This document shows, in pieces, positions 31,967 through 44,755 of a DNA stretch of 64,000 nt. Numbering within the stretch: the first letter of the stretch is position 1; every line of letters begins with the position of its first letter. The notes below the pieces were generated by a model, which was not told the origin of the DNA, ran no database searches, and was given only the letters and a program-made list of their open reading frames with translations. This DNA comes from Gossypium raimondii (taxonomy: Eukaryota; Streptophyta; Magnoliopsida; Malvales; Malvaceae), in assembly GCF_025698545.1 (NCBI RefSeq), contig NC_068576.1, positions 813,501 to 877,500 on the forward strand. Reading direction: 5' to 3'. The position numbers and the translations under genes are program-made.

Positions 31967-33430
31967 GGCTTATATGTCAAAAAGCCCTTAAGAAAATGCA
32001 AAAGAATCAATTAAGTCCATGTATTAAATTCACACTCAATTAAGCCCCTGTCATTAACAAAAAAAAAAATTAAGCCCTTCCGTTAATGGTTTCCATCATT
32101 GACAACATTGGTTGTTAAAATAAATTAACGAGCCAATTAGATGGTGGCACATGACCATTTATGATTTAGTATAATATTTTCCGTAAAAATAATTAAAAAA
32201 CATAAGAAAAAGATATAAGAAAACAAAAAAAATAGAATACATTAGAATATATTGAAATTGATATAAAAATATAAAAATAATAATAAAACTTATAAATACT
32301 ATAAAATATGAAAATCTAATAAACTATAAAAAAATTATGAAATTAATAAAACATATTTAAAATTTTATAAAAATGTATTAAAATCCTTAAAATTATTTAA
32401 AAAGTATAAAAAATATCAAAAATATTAAAATAAACATAAACTTATAAAAAGAAAAATAAAAATTTGAATTGGACCGGATTAGTCGGTCAGATTGGTTAGA
32501 CCAAGATTGACAAGGGTATCGGTCCAAAGAAAGTCATTAGATCAGTAGACCTGTGAAGCAGTTGAACCAATTTCTTTTATTTTTTTAAATGTTTTATTAA
32601 ATTAAATTGGACGAACTAATCGAACTAACAAACCAATTCGACCACTAGTCTAGTTCTGAAAACATTGGTCAAAAAATTCCATTCTGACATATGCTAATAG
32701 TTGGAAAATAAAATTTTGGTTTGATAGTATCTAACTGTAGTAAAAATCTTTTATATCGTACGATACTTAGCAAACAATTTTCAACTTTTCAATATCTAAA
32801 CTACTGTATTGTAGTTAAAAAATTAGAGATAAAAAATTTAAAATAAAATAATAATTTATCAATAAAAATTAGAGGGTCCAACAATTATTGGTTCATTTAT
32901 AGAATATTAAGAACATTTTATTCAACATAATAATGACTCTAACGATTGGTGTGATGCCATGTGCTCACTATGATTTTAGGGTTTAGGTGATTTTTAAATA
33001 TTTTTTATGATTTATTATAATGTATTATATTATTTATAATTTTATATCAATTTTAATATTTAATAATATTTTAGAATTTATTATAATATTTATAAGTTTT
33101 TATTATTTTATTATAGTTTTATAAGTTTATATCATTTTAATATTTTTAAAATTTTATATTTTTATATTTTAATTATATTTTAATGATTTTTTTTATTTTT
33201 AATCATTTTATGGGGAAAATATTATATTAAACTAGAAGTTGCCACATGTCACAATTTGATTGGTCCATCAATTTATTTTAACAGTGAATATATTTAGCCA
33301 TGAATTCCGTTAATCGAGGGGCTTAATTGATCATTTTGTTAACTACAAGGGCTCAATTGGGTTCGATTTTAATAAAGGGGGATTAATTTATTTTTTGCAT
33401 TTTGTTAAGGGCTTTTTTGATATATAAGCC
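31967..33430. mobile_element. 1464-bp fold-back Mutator-like element with long inverted arms
   Basis: The left end GGCTTATATGTCAAAAAGCC mirrors the right end, GGCTTTTTTGATATATAAGCC. A perfect 9-bp duplication TTTTATTTA lies on both sides (31958-31966 and 33431-33439), the length typical of Mutator-type transposition. The arms pair over at least 230 bp with inner landmarks (AATATTATACT..TATAATATT-type blocks) and continue weakly into the AT-rich centre. It has no transposase. Confidence 0.85.
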
Positions 33431-33500
33431 TTTTATTTATTTATAAAAGTATTTTTAAAAAAAAATATGTATTTGCTAATCTAATTTATCATTTGAAAAA

Positions 33501-33994
33501 AAGGTTAATATGTAGCTTACCCCTAAACATGTCCACAAGTACTTAGTTGGTACCTGAACTTGTGCTCCATTACCCAGGTTGATATTTTCACACTAACATC
33601 GTTAGTTTGTGATGATGTGGCACTGATAGCCAATCTAGAGGTGAGTCATGGCATCTTCTTAGTATTCCATGTGACGAGTATAAATTAAAAAATTAATAAA
33701 TTAATAAAGAGTATAATTCTTTGCTCAGGTTCATTCTTGATGTGAAAAAAATCATATATATTTATTAATTCATATGTTTTAATTTTTTTTTTTTGGAATT
33801 TATATATGCTACATGTAATACCAAGAGGCCGCCATATGTCACCGATCGATTAGCAGTGTCACGTTAGCATAAACTGTGGTGTTAGTGTAAAGATACCAGA
33901 CTAGGTGAGAGAATACAAGTTTGAATGTCAATTAGACCCAAAAAAGATTTAAATACTTTTGGACAAATTTAGAGCACAAACAATATATTAACCC
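33501..33994. mobile_element. fold-back Mutator-like element
   Basis: The left arm AAGGTTAATATG..TGTCCACAAGTACTT is mirrored by the right arm ..AAATACTTTTGGACA..ATATTAACCC. The inner CACACTAACATC pairs with a complementary GGTGTTAGTGTAAAG. The flanks TTTGAAAAA (33492-33500) and TTTGAAGAA (33995-34003) form a 9-bp duplication with one mismatch. It lies about 70 bp after the previous element, so two such insertions are almost adjacent. Confidence 0.65.
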
Positions 33995-34003
33995 TTTGAA
34001 GAA

Positions 34004-34963
34004 ACAATGAATGATCCAAAACTTAAATGGGTGGATGCATGGTATGTACGGCCCACCAGTTATTGGTATGGTAAAAGAAAGTCCGGACCCAACGAGTTTA
34101 GATTCGACTGGGTCAGGTATGTCTAATTCTCCTGTTAGTTAGGTCGAATTAAGCGAAAATCCACTCCGTCTCAGTATAATTATTAAATACTTGTTTAAAA
34201 TGTATAATAATAAAATTTATATTAATATTTTCTCTAGCATAATTATATCCAGAGAACAATTAATAGTAAATTAAAAATTAAAAACTATTATTCTATTAAT
34301 ATTTTAAAATTAAAAATTATGACATTAAGTTGAGTTGGAGTTAAGTATAACTTTGAATTTTCAAATTAGATAAATTATATTCAATTGAGTCGAGTTGAGA
34401 TCAATTTATGTTGGACGTATATCAAGCTCGGATCGGAGCGGGCAAAAATTCACACTACCCCATGGCTATCTCTATTTTGATGTAAGAGACCTAAGTAGAA
34501 TGAGAAATCATAATCAGGTCCCAAATCATTTGGTCATTAAATTATTTATTTTAACAAAGTAATAAATATTAGTTTAAAGATATTTTTATTTATTTTTATA
34601 TAAAATCCAAAAAAATTAAATAGTGACGAAGAAATTTAAACCCAAATTTTAGTAAGGAAATATTTGCCACTCCACCTTATTTCTTTAGTTAATACCAATG
34701 TTTTTCAATTTTATAATTTATCCATGAAGATAATTTAAATATTATAAAATTCTTTAGCAAAACAAGGGAGTTGTATGGTTTATTTATATGCACTATGCAA
34801 CTAAAACTTTTTATACATGGATGTGTAATCATTTCCTTAAATGATTACACCTTATTGGATCAAATAATGTAAGATATACCGGAGCTGCTACTTAAAAAAA
34901 CATGTAGATACAGTTAACAAATACCGTATACGTAGTATGATTATAGCTTACGGATCGCCGCCT
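34004..34963. other. gene-free region downstream of the LEC14B-like gene
   Basis: AT-rich, with no supported gene. The last ~60 bp before 34963 probably belong to the 3' UTR of the minus-strand WD40 gene. Confidence 0.5.
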
Positions 34964-37900
34964 TCAATCGTAATATTGCCTCCTGACTCTCCTCTCGTTC
35001 GCAAGGACCGGCGCTTCTCCGTTACCAGGGAATTCCCACTTAACCACGTCCCCGTCCCAAGAGGAGCTGACCAACACAGGGTAATGCGGGTGCCAACTAC
35101 AGTCTCTTACTGGTGATGTATGGTGCTTCAGTACCGCAACTTGGGCTCCGGTGACCTGTACGGTATAACCATGTTATTACTCTCTCGTATTTGGTATTCA
35201 TGCAATGGTTAGTAACATTATGTTGCCGTCATTTTGTCAGCATAATCACTCATGCATGGCATCAAATATCAGATGGCAATAGACATTTTTCGTAATATAT
35301 GAAACCGATAACAAATTGAATCCGGCAAAGAGCATTGTAGTCTTAATATCTACAGGATATGTCAATGCTGTTTGCAACGGTGACGACTCTGAAGGCACCC
35401 TATAGGAAAAGCATATCACATTTAGTTACTTACCACATCATAAATATAAACCCGAGAATCGTGAGATCCGGTGTAAATGTACTTTTGGCCCGTACTGCGA
35501 TAAAACATTTCGAGAAATTGATGAAATGTTAATCAATACTGTAATCTGGAACCAACGGTTAGATAAAGAAAACTGTATTGTTAATTTGACTAAGATCGAG
35601 CAAAGGGAGAATAAGAGAACTCACCTGTATTCGGGTGAAAAATAACAGCGAATAAGAGTGCGCAACACTGAGTGACCTTTATAAGTAGCCACTGATCCGT
35701 CACTTGGGTGTTTCAAATCTCTAGCCTGTGGAGGGTAGTCCATCCATCTGTAATCCCATTCGAAATTCCGATACCCTAAATTGCTGCAATAACATATAAA
35801 AATGTCGACTCCCGTAAACTTAATCCATTGCATGTAAACTGGATGTTGCTTTAACTGAAAGTAATCTAGTAAATTGAATTCAAAATCCGAACTTTTTTAT
35901 GATCAAACTATCGCTGGAATTCAAATCGATAAAAAAAATAAATTCTCTTTACTAGAGCATGAACAGGACATACACGTGGAGAAAATCTAAACCATGCATA
36001 TCGGAAGCCAAAAAAAAGCATACCAAGAGGTATCGGAGGACATTTTCCGGATATCCCAAAGCTTGATAGTCTGATCTTTACCGTTTGATATGAAATAACG
36101 ACCATCCCCACGACTGTCGAGGAATGTAATACCTTCCAAGTGTCCCACCAAGACTCCTGCCGGCTTATCTTTTGCTACAAAGCAACGCCTATCCCACACC
36201 TAAACAAAATCAAAATATTAGTGTTAGTGAAAGATTAGCAGTGGCCTTGGAAAAATATTGTACATACGGAGGAATGCATAATAAACGGAATATAACTTTG
36301 GTACGTGAGAGAAAAGGATAATAATATCTATGCATTCCATGCATTGGAAGACTTGAATCACCTTGCAGAGGTTATCATCACTCCCGGAATATATCAAATT
36401 GCCGCTTTCATCGGCAAAGGTTACCGTGTTAACATCAGCCTGCAAGACAAAACACAAATCAACTTTTAGGTCCCCAGAAATTATAGATCCAAATAGGGAA
36501 AATGGTCACCGCATTACATGTAATCTTCCGACATTAGAGTGGGAAGTACACCAATGCAAATTAAATGAAAAAAATCCAAAATAAAGCATTATACTTATTG
36601 AATGGATCTTGAAAAAATACATATGTTCTGAGGATATTCATTCCCTTAATTCTCTTGTTCATGCAACACTTGTGCGCATCAATGCCGATGCATTACAAAG
36701 GCAAGAGTTAAGACTCCAAGTCATGTCCATATAAACTTAAATACAATCACAAGTCAGCAGAGGCAACTTCCACACATTTTATTACCAGTCACACATTCGA
36801 GTTTGTTGGTCACAAAGACAAAGTATAAGCATAGCAGCAAATATAATCTTTAAAACTGATAGGGGATAAAATGATAGTTATGATAAATCCACAATATCCA
36901 AGCAATAAAATGATCATAAAACAACAAGTTTATCATATCGAGAATACAGGGGCAGTGAACCAACCGTGTGTGCCATAATTCGAAGGGAAAGCTTGTTTGC
37001 TTCCAGATCATAAACATATATCGAGTCATCACTGCTTCCAGCCACAAGTTCTCGTCCATCAGTTGAAAATTTCACGGAGAATATTCCAAAAGAATACCTT
37101 CGATCATTAGAAGAAAAGTCCAATCCTTCGTGGATCTCCTGAAAAACATTAGAACTCCAAATGTGTAACTGAAAAGGTTATTGTCGACATAAACAATGCT
37201 CGGATGAATACAAAAAAACATCCCCGAATCAAAATATTTCATGTTGTTCAACTTTAAACCACAAATGCTACCCCCAAAATTACGAGCATTCTACCGTGAC
37301 ATTTGCAAAGGATTCCGTGGTAGAAGACCCAACATTAACAATGTGAACTACAGGCGACATGCTGGTATAAACCTGAAATAAAGGAATAGAAATTTCATTA
37401 AGATATCTGCAAAAAAAAAAAGAAAAGAAAAAACATTTAAAGCCATCAAAAAACAAATCTATTAAGACATTCATTCTGTATTTAGAGTTGGAAAGAAACT
37501 AATCCAAGTTAATGCCTTAGTTTCATATCTTATAAATTGTTACAAAATGATTTGCTCGAATAATGAGGGTTGCATTTCAATGTAACAGTATCCGGTTCAA
37601 ACTCACAAGGTACCGCTGATCCGGAGAAAGGGACGTGTCGGTAACTGTCCAACGCAAACTTTTAGCAAGAATGTTCTTTTGAACTTTCCAACCTCTATCC
37701 ACATTGTATATCCTAATATTGCTTCCCTGAAACCAAACATTTACAATCAAATTAAATCGAAACACATTATTTACTATAATCCAATCAATTCAATATCAAG
37801 TCAGTTTCATTTGGAAATAAGACACCGAGCAAAAATACCTGAAACCCGGCAACAAATAGAGAACCATCAGCTGAAAATTGAGAAACATAGGCCCGACTGG

Positions 37901-38231
37901 TCGTCTGGTCCACAAGCCAAGGACCATTTACAGGCAAATACCTGCTAAGCATGTGACAACGATCCGCTGACGAGAACCTTCCCTTTCCTGAATAATTACT
38001 TTCTCGACCTGCCAACATCCTCACCGGGGAAACAGGTAATTGCTGCTTTCCGGGCACAAGTTGATGCAGTCGATCATTAGGCCCTGATCTGAGGTTTGTA
38101 AGCTGGGAAATCTCGTCATCTACTTTAGGAAACAGTTTGCCGGGCCTAGTACTGCTACTGGCTTCATGGACAGTATTACCGCCATCGAACAACTCGGATT
38201 CTATCTCTAGCCTACTCATGGCGTACCCCAT
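34964..38231 (-). CDS. LEC14B-like WD40 repeat protein
   Basis: Nine coding exons on the minus strand close in phase: 38231-37839, 37726-37607, 37372-37295, 37138-36965, 36439-36362, 36199-36024, 35783-35625, 35494-35434 and 35155-34964 (476 aa). The start MGYAMSRLEIESELF is the family N-terminus. An unrepeated region of about 110 aa precedes WD40 blades such as SQFSADGSLFVAGFQGSNIR, VKFSTDGRELVAGSSDDSIY, LIYSGSDDNLCKVWDRRCF, YFISNGKDQTIKLWDIRKM and LVSSSWDGDVVKWEFPG. This matches the LEC14B proteins of plants (473-500 aa), which resemble the DCAF11 class of WD40 substrate receptors for CUL4-DDB1 ligases. That role is known for relatives only. A WDR motif is visible in KVWDRRCF. Confidence 0.92.
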
Positions 38232-38261
38232 TTCATCAATGTCAACCCCACTGGCTGTAAC

Positions 38262-39057
38262 AAACATTCTTTCAATATAAAAGCAACTGCCAATATGTTC
38301 TTATCACTAATGCACACACATATCTGCTAACCCTTCATGCCAAAGTACAATTTTTTGGGTTCTTAACAGGTCAAACCTGAAAAAAAACACCAAATACAAA
38401 TTGGGTATATGAAGAGTTTTAAAAAGATAAGGACAACATGGATTTGTAATAGACAAACATTCACATGATCAACGGTCAAGAGAATGAACTTTTGTCAGAG
38501 TTTGACCAAATTTAAGGTCACTTCCATCCATACCCAGAAAAGGTGTAAGAAACCCCAAAAAAATGACAAGTTTTTTTGCTCTTTAATTAACTAAAATTCA
38601 CATGCTTGTATAGCCTACCACCATGAAATTTAAACCAAACCCAGCTCTTGAAGCAAGGCGAAGTGTGAAGTTTTACCACAAAGTCGAACCGTTTGCACAT
38701 GACACAAGATTTATAAAAACAAAGATTCGATCATCAAACAAAAACAAAACCCAAACCTACTTGAACATAACAACAAACAAGACAACTGAAAACTGATTAA
38801 AAAGGAAAAATAAAAGGCTTAAAGAGCTTAAAAGTGGATAAGACACAAATGAAGCTTTACCTATTTTGGTTCTTTAGATGCTGCTGCTGAGATTCAGACA
38901 GATTAGGAGTTTCCCTTTGCCAACAATTGTTTTTGGGGAAAATTATAATTTTGTTTTTTCTGGGGGTATGAACTGAGTATGGGGATTGTTGATGATTGAA
39001 GTGGGTGCAATAAGATGGACCTGATTGATTCAGTTCCTGACACGTATCGTTTGACAT
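38262..39057 (-). promoter_or_regulatory. 5' leader of the LEC14B-like gene with a probable UTR intron and uORF
   Basis: Just upstream of the start, the minus strand reads TTTGTTACAG then CCAGTGGGG, a good acceptor at about 38262. A matching donor (AAAATAG then GTAAAGC) lies near 38865, implying a ~600-bp leader intron. The leader exon beyond it contains an ORF from 39057 (MSNDTCQELNQSG..) that would end soon after the splice, before the main ATG. The transcript start is unknown, so the uORF is tentative. Confidence 0.45.
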
Positions 39058-40097
39058 GTTGAACCAAAACTTGTTCTTATGTACGTCATTCCCCTCCGCA
39101 TCTCAACAGTAATTAGTAAGAGTTGACTTTAGTTGAATGGTATAATTTTTGGGTGAAAATAACTGCCAATCCTTCAATTTAGACCTTCGAAATCTGCATC
39201 TTACCCACTTATTTATACCATATATTTTATAAAGCAAGTAATGTATTTTTCAAGTATGGATGATTTGAGTAGAGAGATGGACATCTTATGCACCTTTTTT
39301 TTTCTTTTTTTTTTATCTTTGTAATATAGTTAAATTATCAATTTCATTTATGTATTTTCATTTTGTATATATGTTACTTACTAATACAATTTTTCGATAA
39401 AAAAATTTTTTTGAATTAATCAATAATATGTTGTCATAAACATCTTTTGCCCTCCTCTTCTTGATTGAATTGGATTGGAATGTGGATTTTCTTCTGAACG
39501 AATATGGTGTTCGTTAAAATTTATGCAAGTTCTTTAGTTTCTTAGTTTCTGTAAAGAACGTTCAAATTCTTAAACTTTTTTATGAGTAGAATAGCTCGGG
39601 GTGACTCCTTTTTTATAGTATTAATTACTTGAATAGAAGAAAGTTTTAGTAGAATTTACTTGTTTCATTTTATTGTTCTACAAGAATTTCAGCTCTTTTA
39701 TTTATTATTTGTCTCTTATTAATTCAATTCATTAGAGATAAAATAACCATTTAATATTATCACTTAATTATTTTATTTTTAATTAGTATTAATATAACTT
39801 TTAATTATTTATCTCTTAATTAATTTAAATTAATTAAAATATAATTATGATATTGATACGATGTTATCAATTTTACCTATAACTTCGACTTTATCCACAG
39901 TAATCTCGACTTGACATGCGATGCTTTTTAATTGATCCAAAAATTCACCGACTACAATATATTTATAAAGCTTTTATATTAAAACCAAGTGAGGTTTTGG
40001 TCGAAATGGTTATGTTATTTTATTTAAAAAAAACACTTGAAAATACAAAAATACCACTGTATTAATATTTGGTACTTTGTAAAAATAATGAGTTCTT
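39058..40097. other. AT-rich intergenic DNA
   Basis: Presumed promoter of the minus-strand WD40 gene at its left end, then AT-rich sequence without genes or clear repeats up to the LTR-like mosaic. Confidence 0.45.
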
Positions 40098-41466
40098 TGT
40101 AACGACTTGATTTTCAATGGTGTCGTAAAATTCAATTTCGGGGCGGACTAATTGAGTTGAATTAATAGATAGTTAAAAATAGAATAATTAAGTGTCAAAT
40201 ACGAGATAGAAAAGTTGAATTAGTGAGTGTGATTGAATAAAAATAGTACGGGGACTAAATTGATTAGTGACTTAATTATAATATGGCAAGTGCCTTAAAT
40301 TTCAATTAAGTTAAGGCTATATTAGCAATTAAACCATTTGAAATAGATGATAATGCTTAAATGGTGAAGTTTGTCATCATTGTCCACTAAATTAATCTTA
40401 AAATATAATAAGTGATTAGGTTAGATAATTAATTATGCTATATATAATGATTTTAAGTGTTTAAAAAGTAAAGCATCATTATCCTTCATTTTCTTTAATT
40501 TTTTTTGTAAAATTGTTGATTAATTTTAGAAGCCCATGACATAAATCTATGAAATTAATAAGTTTGAGTTAGGTTTTCATTGTTAGAAAGTTTTCAAATC
40601 TTGATATAAACAGCTTGAATTCATGCATCAATATAGTTTAGCTAAGGAATGGAAAAATATGTCAGAAATGTAATAGGAATTAAAGAATTTAGTATGAATC
40701 ATTTGATAAATTATGTATTGTTAAGGACTAAATTGTAAATGATAGAAACTATAAGGCTTAAGAATAAATAATGATTGTAGGAGGTCCTTGTACTATATTT
40801 ATTAAGTCGGATTTAAATTCGATCAGGTATGTAACAACTCAGTTTTCAGTGGTGCCGGAATCTCGTTTCCGTAATTCGAGATTTAATCTTTATGAATGCT
40901 AGTATAAAAGTTTATTAAAGTTTGGTCTAGTAATTTTGTCAAATCGTTAGTTTATTAAGGTACATAGACTAAATTGTAAAAAATTTATCATTATAAAATT
41001 TTAATTGGATAAAGGACCAAATTGGTAATTAAACCAATTCTTATTAATAGATAGTGGAATATGTAGAACGAAAGATTAAGTTAATATAATTAAGATTAAG
41101 TTAATTTAATTAAGTAATTAAGGTATTAATTATGGTATAAAAGATAAAAAGGTGGAGAATTGTCATAAGTTCATCTTCTCCACCGTTCGTAAGCTTAAAA
41201 CAAAGAAAAAGAGAAGCGTTTTGAGCTTTAAACATTCGGTCCCTCAAATTGGTAAGTTTTCAAGTCCTTTTCTTATAAATTTTATGTTTTTGAGGTTGTG
41301 AGAGTTTGATTTAATTAGTCTATGTACTAATTTGTAAAACTATTAAAGTTTTTGAAAGTTGCCATTGATTATTTCTTAAAGAAATTGGTGTTGAATTGAT
41401 AGATTTTAAACTTAGATGTGAAAAAGGACTAAATTGTAAAGTTTAAGTTGCTAGTTTTGTCCAAAA

Positions 41467-42028
41467 TAGACCTGCTCATGGGCTGACCCGCTCGAAAAGT
41501 GGAAGGGTTTGGGTACAAATATAGGCTTGAAAAATGGACTTGGAAAAAGTGGGAGGATTTGGGTGAAAACAGGTCGGGCCTCGAGTAAGGCTTTTTTAGC
41601 CCGAGCCAGCCCGACCCAACCTGAATATTCAAAAAAAGCTATTTTTTTACTATTTTATTGTTATTTTATTGTTGTTTTCACTATTTTGCTACCATTTTAC
41701 TATTATGTTGCTATTATTTTATTGTTATTGTATAACTCTTGTTTTATTGTTAATTTTGTTACTATTTTAGAGGCATTTGCTTGTTAAATTGCACCTATCT
41801 TAGTGTTATTTTAGTATACATATTTTTATTTTATTTTTAATTTTTTCGGAGACATTTATTTTTTATAGTTTTTAGTATTTTTGATGTATTATATTTTTTA
41901 AAATAAATTATATAAAAAATTAATAAGGCCCGAGCCCGAGTTTTAGCATTTTTATTCGAGTCAGGCTTAGGAAAACAAGTCTAAAATTTTGGCTGGGCCT
42001 GGCCCGACCCGACTCATGAGCACCTCTA
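41467..42028. mobile_element. hAT-type non-autonomous element, copy 1
   Basis: 562 bp with termini TAGACCTGCTCATGGGC and, inverted at the right end, TAGAGGTGCTCATGAGTC. A perfect 8-bp duplication GTCCAAAA flanks it (41459-41466 and 42029-42036). An 8-bp duplication and TA-starting termini fit the hAT superfamily. It is nested in the LTR-like mosaic. No transposase; the two antiparallel ORFs of under 100 codons over its left part are composition artefacts. Confidence 0.85.
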
Positions 42029-43674
42029 GTCCAAAAGGACTAAAGTGTATAAATTTTGATATTGATGTGAAATTTCTGTAACTATTGATAATAGAGGGCC
42101 ACAGAAAGATGTGATTAAGATTGCTTTCGAAATCGAAGCTCAAAATTGAAAATTATTGTTATTTCGGTTTTAGGGACTAAATTGAATAAAATGCAAAATT
42201 TTAGGGGCATTCGAAAAATAAAATTGGACTGATTTGTAATACAATGTTATAAAATGTTTGGAATTGATAAATTGAACCAAATTATTGTATAGATTGTTGT
42301 TTTGCCTGGTAAGATCATATGAAACTTTTTTGTTTCATGTTATAATTGAATTTTAATTATTTTGCTTATTAGTTTATGTGAATTTGGTGATTTTGGCATC
42401 AATTGGACTAAATTATAAAGTATGAAAAATGTGATATTTATGAACAGGTACAAGGTACCAAAATGGAAATGGAATTTTTATAAAATTGGTATGACATGTA
42501 TATGCTGTTATAGGAATTGAAATGATATGATTACAGTAATAATGCTCGTGTGAACTTAGTAAAGGATTAGGATACGTATGACATGCCATTAGGGTCTAAT
42601 ATGGAATCGATCAGGAATTTACATGGTTATATGAGACCTAACAGTTGTTGCGGATTCTCAGTTTATATGTATCATTGATTTAGTCTGGATTGGTAACCTC
42701 GATACAATGTCAGCTTGTGTGAGCAAATTCATAAATGTCAGCTTGTATGAGCACTATTGACCCGTGTATCTGAGTTTGATTTACTAAGGTTCTTTCGGGT
42801 GAAAATGCAACTTAGTGGAAATAGAATTATTGAAATGGATTGAATATGAATTAAACTATATATGCTTTCTAATAGATTATTAATTGGTTGGTACATATTA
42901 CCAAATTGAATGGTTATATATGATTTGTGTTATAAGTTCTTGATATGTAAATTGACTAACCATTGGTTGTATATGATGGTTTGCATATGATGTTACAAAA
43001 TATGTCAAATGATGTCATGTTAAATACCAATGTGTTTTAAATGTTAGTTTGTTGAAATGTCAAGGTAAGTTAAGTAAATTTCATATGGACTTACTAAGCA
43101 TTTAATATGCTTACTCTGTTACCTCTCTTTTCTTGTAGATTGTCAACTTGCTGAACGTGTCAAGCAGATCAACAAGAAGCTCACACTATCCCGTTTCTGA
43201 TTTTGTAGTTTCTCAATCATTTAAAAGTTTGGTTTTATGGCATGTATATAGGTGTTATGTATTTGTTAACCTTGAATGATGACATAGCTTGAAATCCATT
43301 TTATGCATAACTTTGCATAATGGTAATGCTTGTCGAGATGGTATGCTTTTGGTAAATGGTATGAGTTGTATGTATGGCATTTGAAATGGCATTTTTGGAT
43401 GTGAAGTGATAGTGATAAAGATGGTATTCGGTTAATGGTTTGACATATATACTTTGATAAATGAATGATATGTCTAAAGGTTGTTTAGATGTTATTAGTT
43501 GATGTGAAGATGAATATGGTTATCTGTACTTGTTTAGTTATGTGTATGGAATGTTTTAATTCAGGAAAACTAGTCAATTGTGCTCAAAATGTGAAGGTTA
43601 TATGGCAGTCTTGAAATGGGCACCAAATGACTCAAATTTTACTAAAAACAGAGTTCATGTCCCGATAAGAAATC

Positions 43675-43796
43675 TTTCTCATCACAACGTCGGCAGACAG
43701 CGAGTCACATCGCGATGTCGAGTGACCTGAGGTCACGACGTGACAAACTGTTTGACAATGTCACGAAATGGAGGATGTGACGTCACGACGTCGACC
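43675..43796. repeat. cluster of GTCACGACGT-type near-palindromes
   Basis: Within about 120 bp the sequences CATCGCGATG, GTCACGACGTGAC, GTGACGTCACGACGTCGACC and similar blocks recur, all close to their own reverse complements. The stretch is far richer in CpG than the AT-rich mosaic around it. Confidence 0.6.
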
Positions 43797-44755
43797 AAAA
43801 ATTTTGGAACTTTACAATTTGGTCATATTTTGTGCTCAGGTCAACAAAAGAGCTTTCGTAAGCTCGATTGAGACTCAGAACAATGCTTATCGTAATGTAA
43901 ATGTGTTTATGACATGAATGCATGATTGAATGAATTATTTGCTTTATATTTGATGGTAGATTAATCCAAGTATTCATTATTGTATCTGATTTGATTAAGA
44001 GGGATTAAAATGTAAAAATGATATATTGAATATGTATTCAATTGATACTAGACATTGATTTTAGTGAGGCATGATCTTGTTATGTTAAATTAGATGCAAA
44101 TACCCTGAGGTGCATCGGAAATTATATCGAATTATCGAGTAAAGCATAGATGAGAACCAGTTGAAATGATACATGAATTATTAATATATGCATATCTTTG
44201 ATATTAGCATGAAAAGGCTAGTTGGTTAGCTTGAGTTAATATGTTATTTAAATTTAGTTATGTTTATAATTGAATTCGAGTTATGTTAGCACCATCGAGT
44301 ATACTTTACTCAGCGTACGGATTTATTTGTTTTCATGTGCAGATCTTGGATAAAGCTAAAGAAATCTTGCGGTCAAGCATCCAAGCCTCAAGCTCAACTT
44401 GGAAGTCATTGCAATATGTATTTATATGTTTTAAAGTCATATGACATGTACCTAAGTTGGTTGACTTATAACTTAACTTAGTTATGGCACTTTTGGCAGT
44501 TGACCTATAATATTAGTTTAGTTGAATTTCATCTTTTGATCAATAGTTACTTGGGTTTAATTATGTGAGTTTGAATGCGTTAATTGGTTGGTTTAGTTAT
44601 GATGTATTGAAGGTTAAAATTTGGTATTGTTTGAATGTATTTAGATAGGTCAATTGGATGAATATGATTTGTGGTACATTTTAGGTGTGTTTGAGTTCAA
44701 TTGTTTAAGGTTTTGAACATTTAAAAATGCAGGATTTTGACCATTTGGTCATTAA

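Noticed and set aside
35341..35399. Possible extra exon in the LEC14B-like gene (GGTGCCTTCAGAG on the minus strand)
   Set aside because: It contains an in-frame stop soon after, and joining 35434 directly to 35155 gives the expected YDVVTGAQVAVLKHH.
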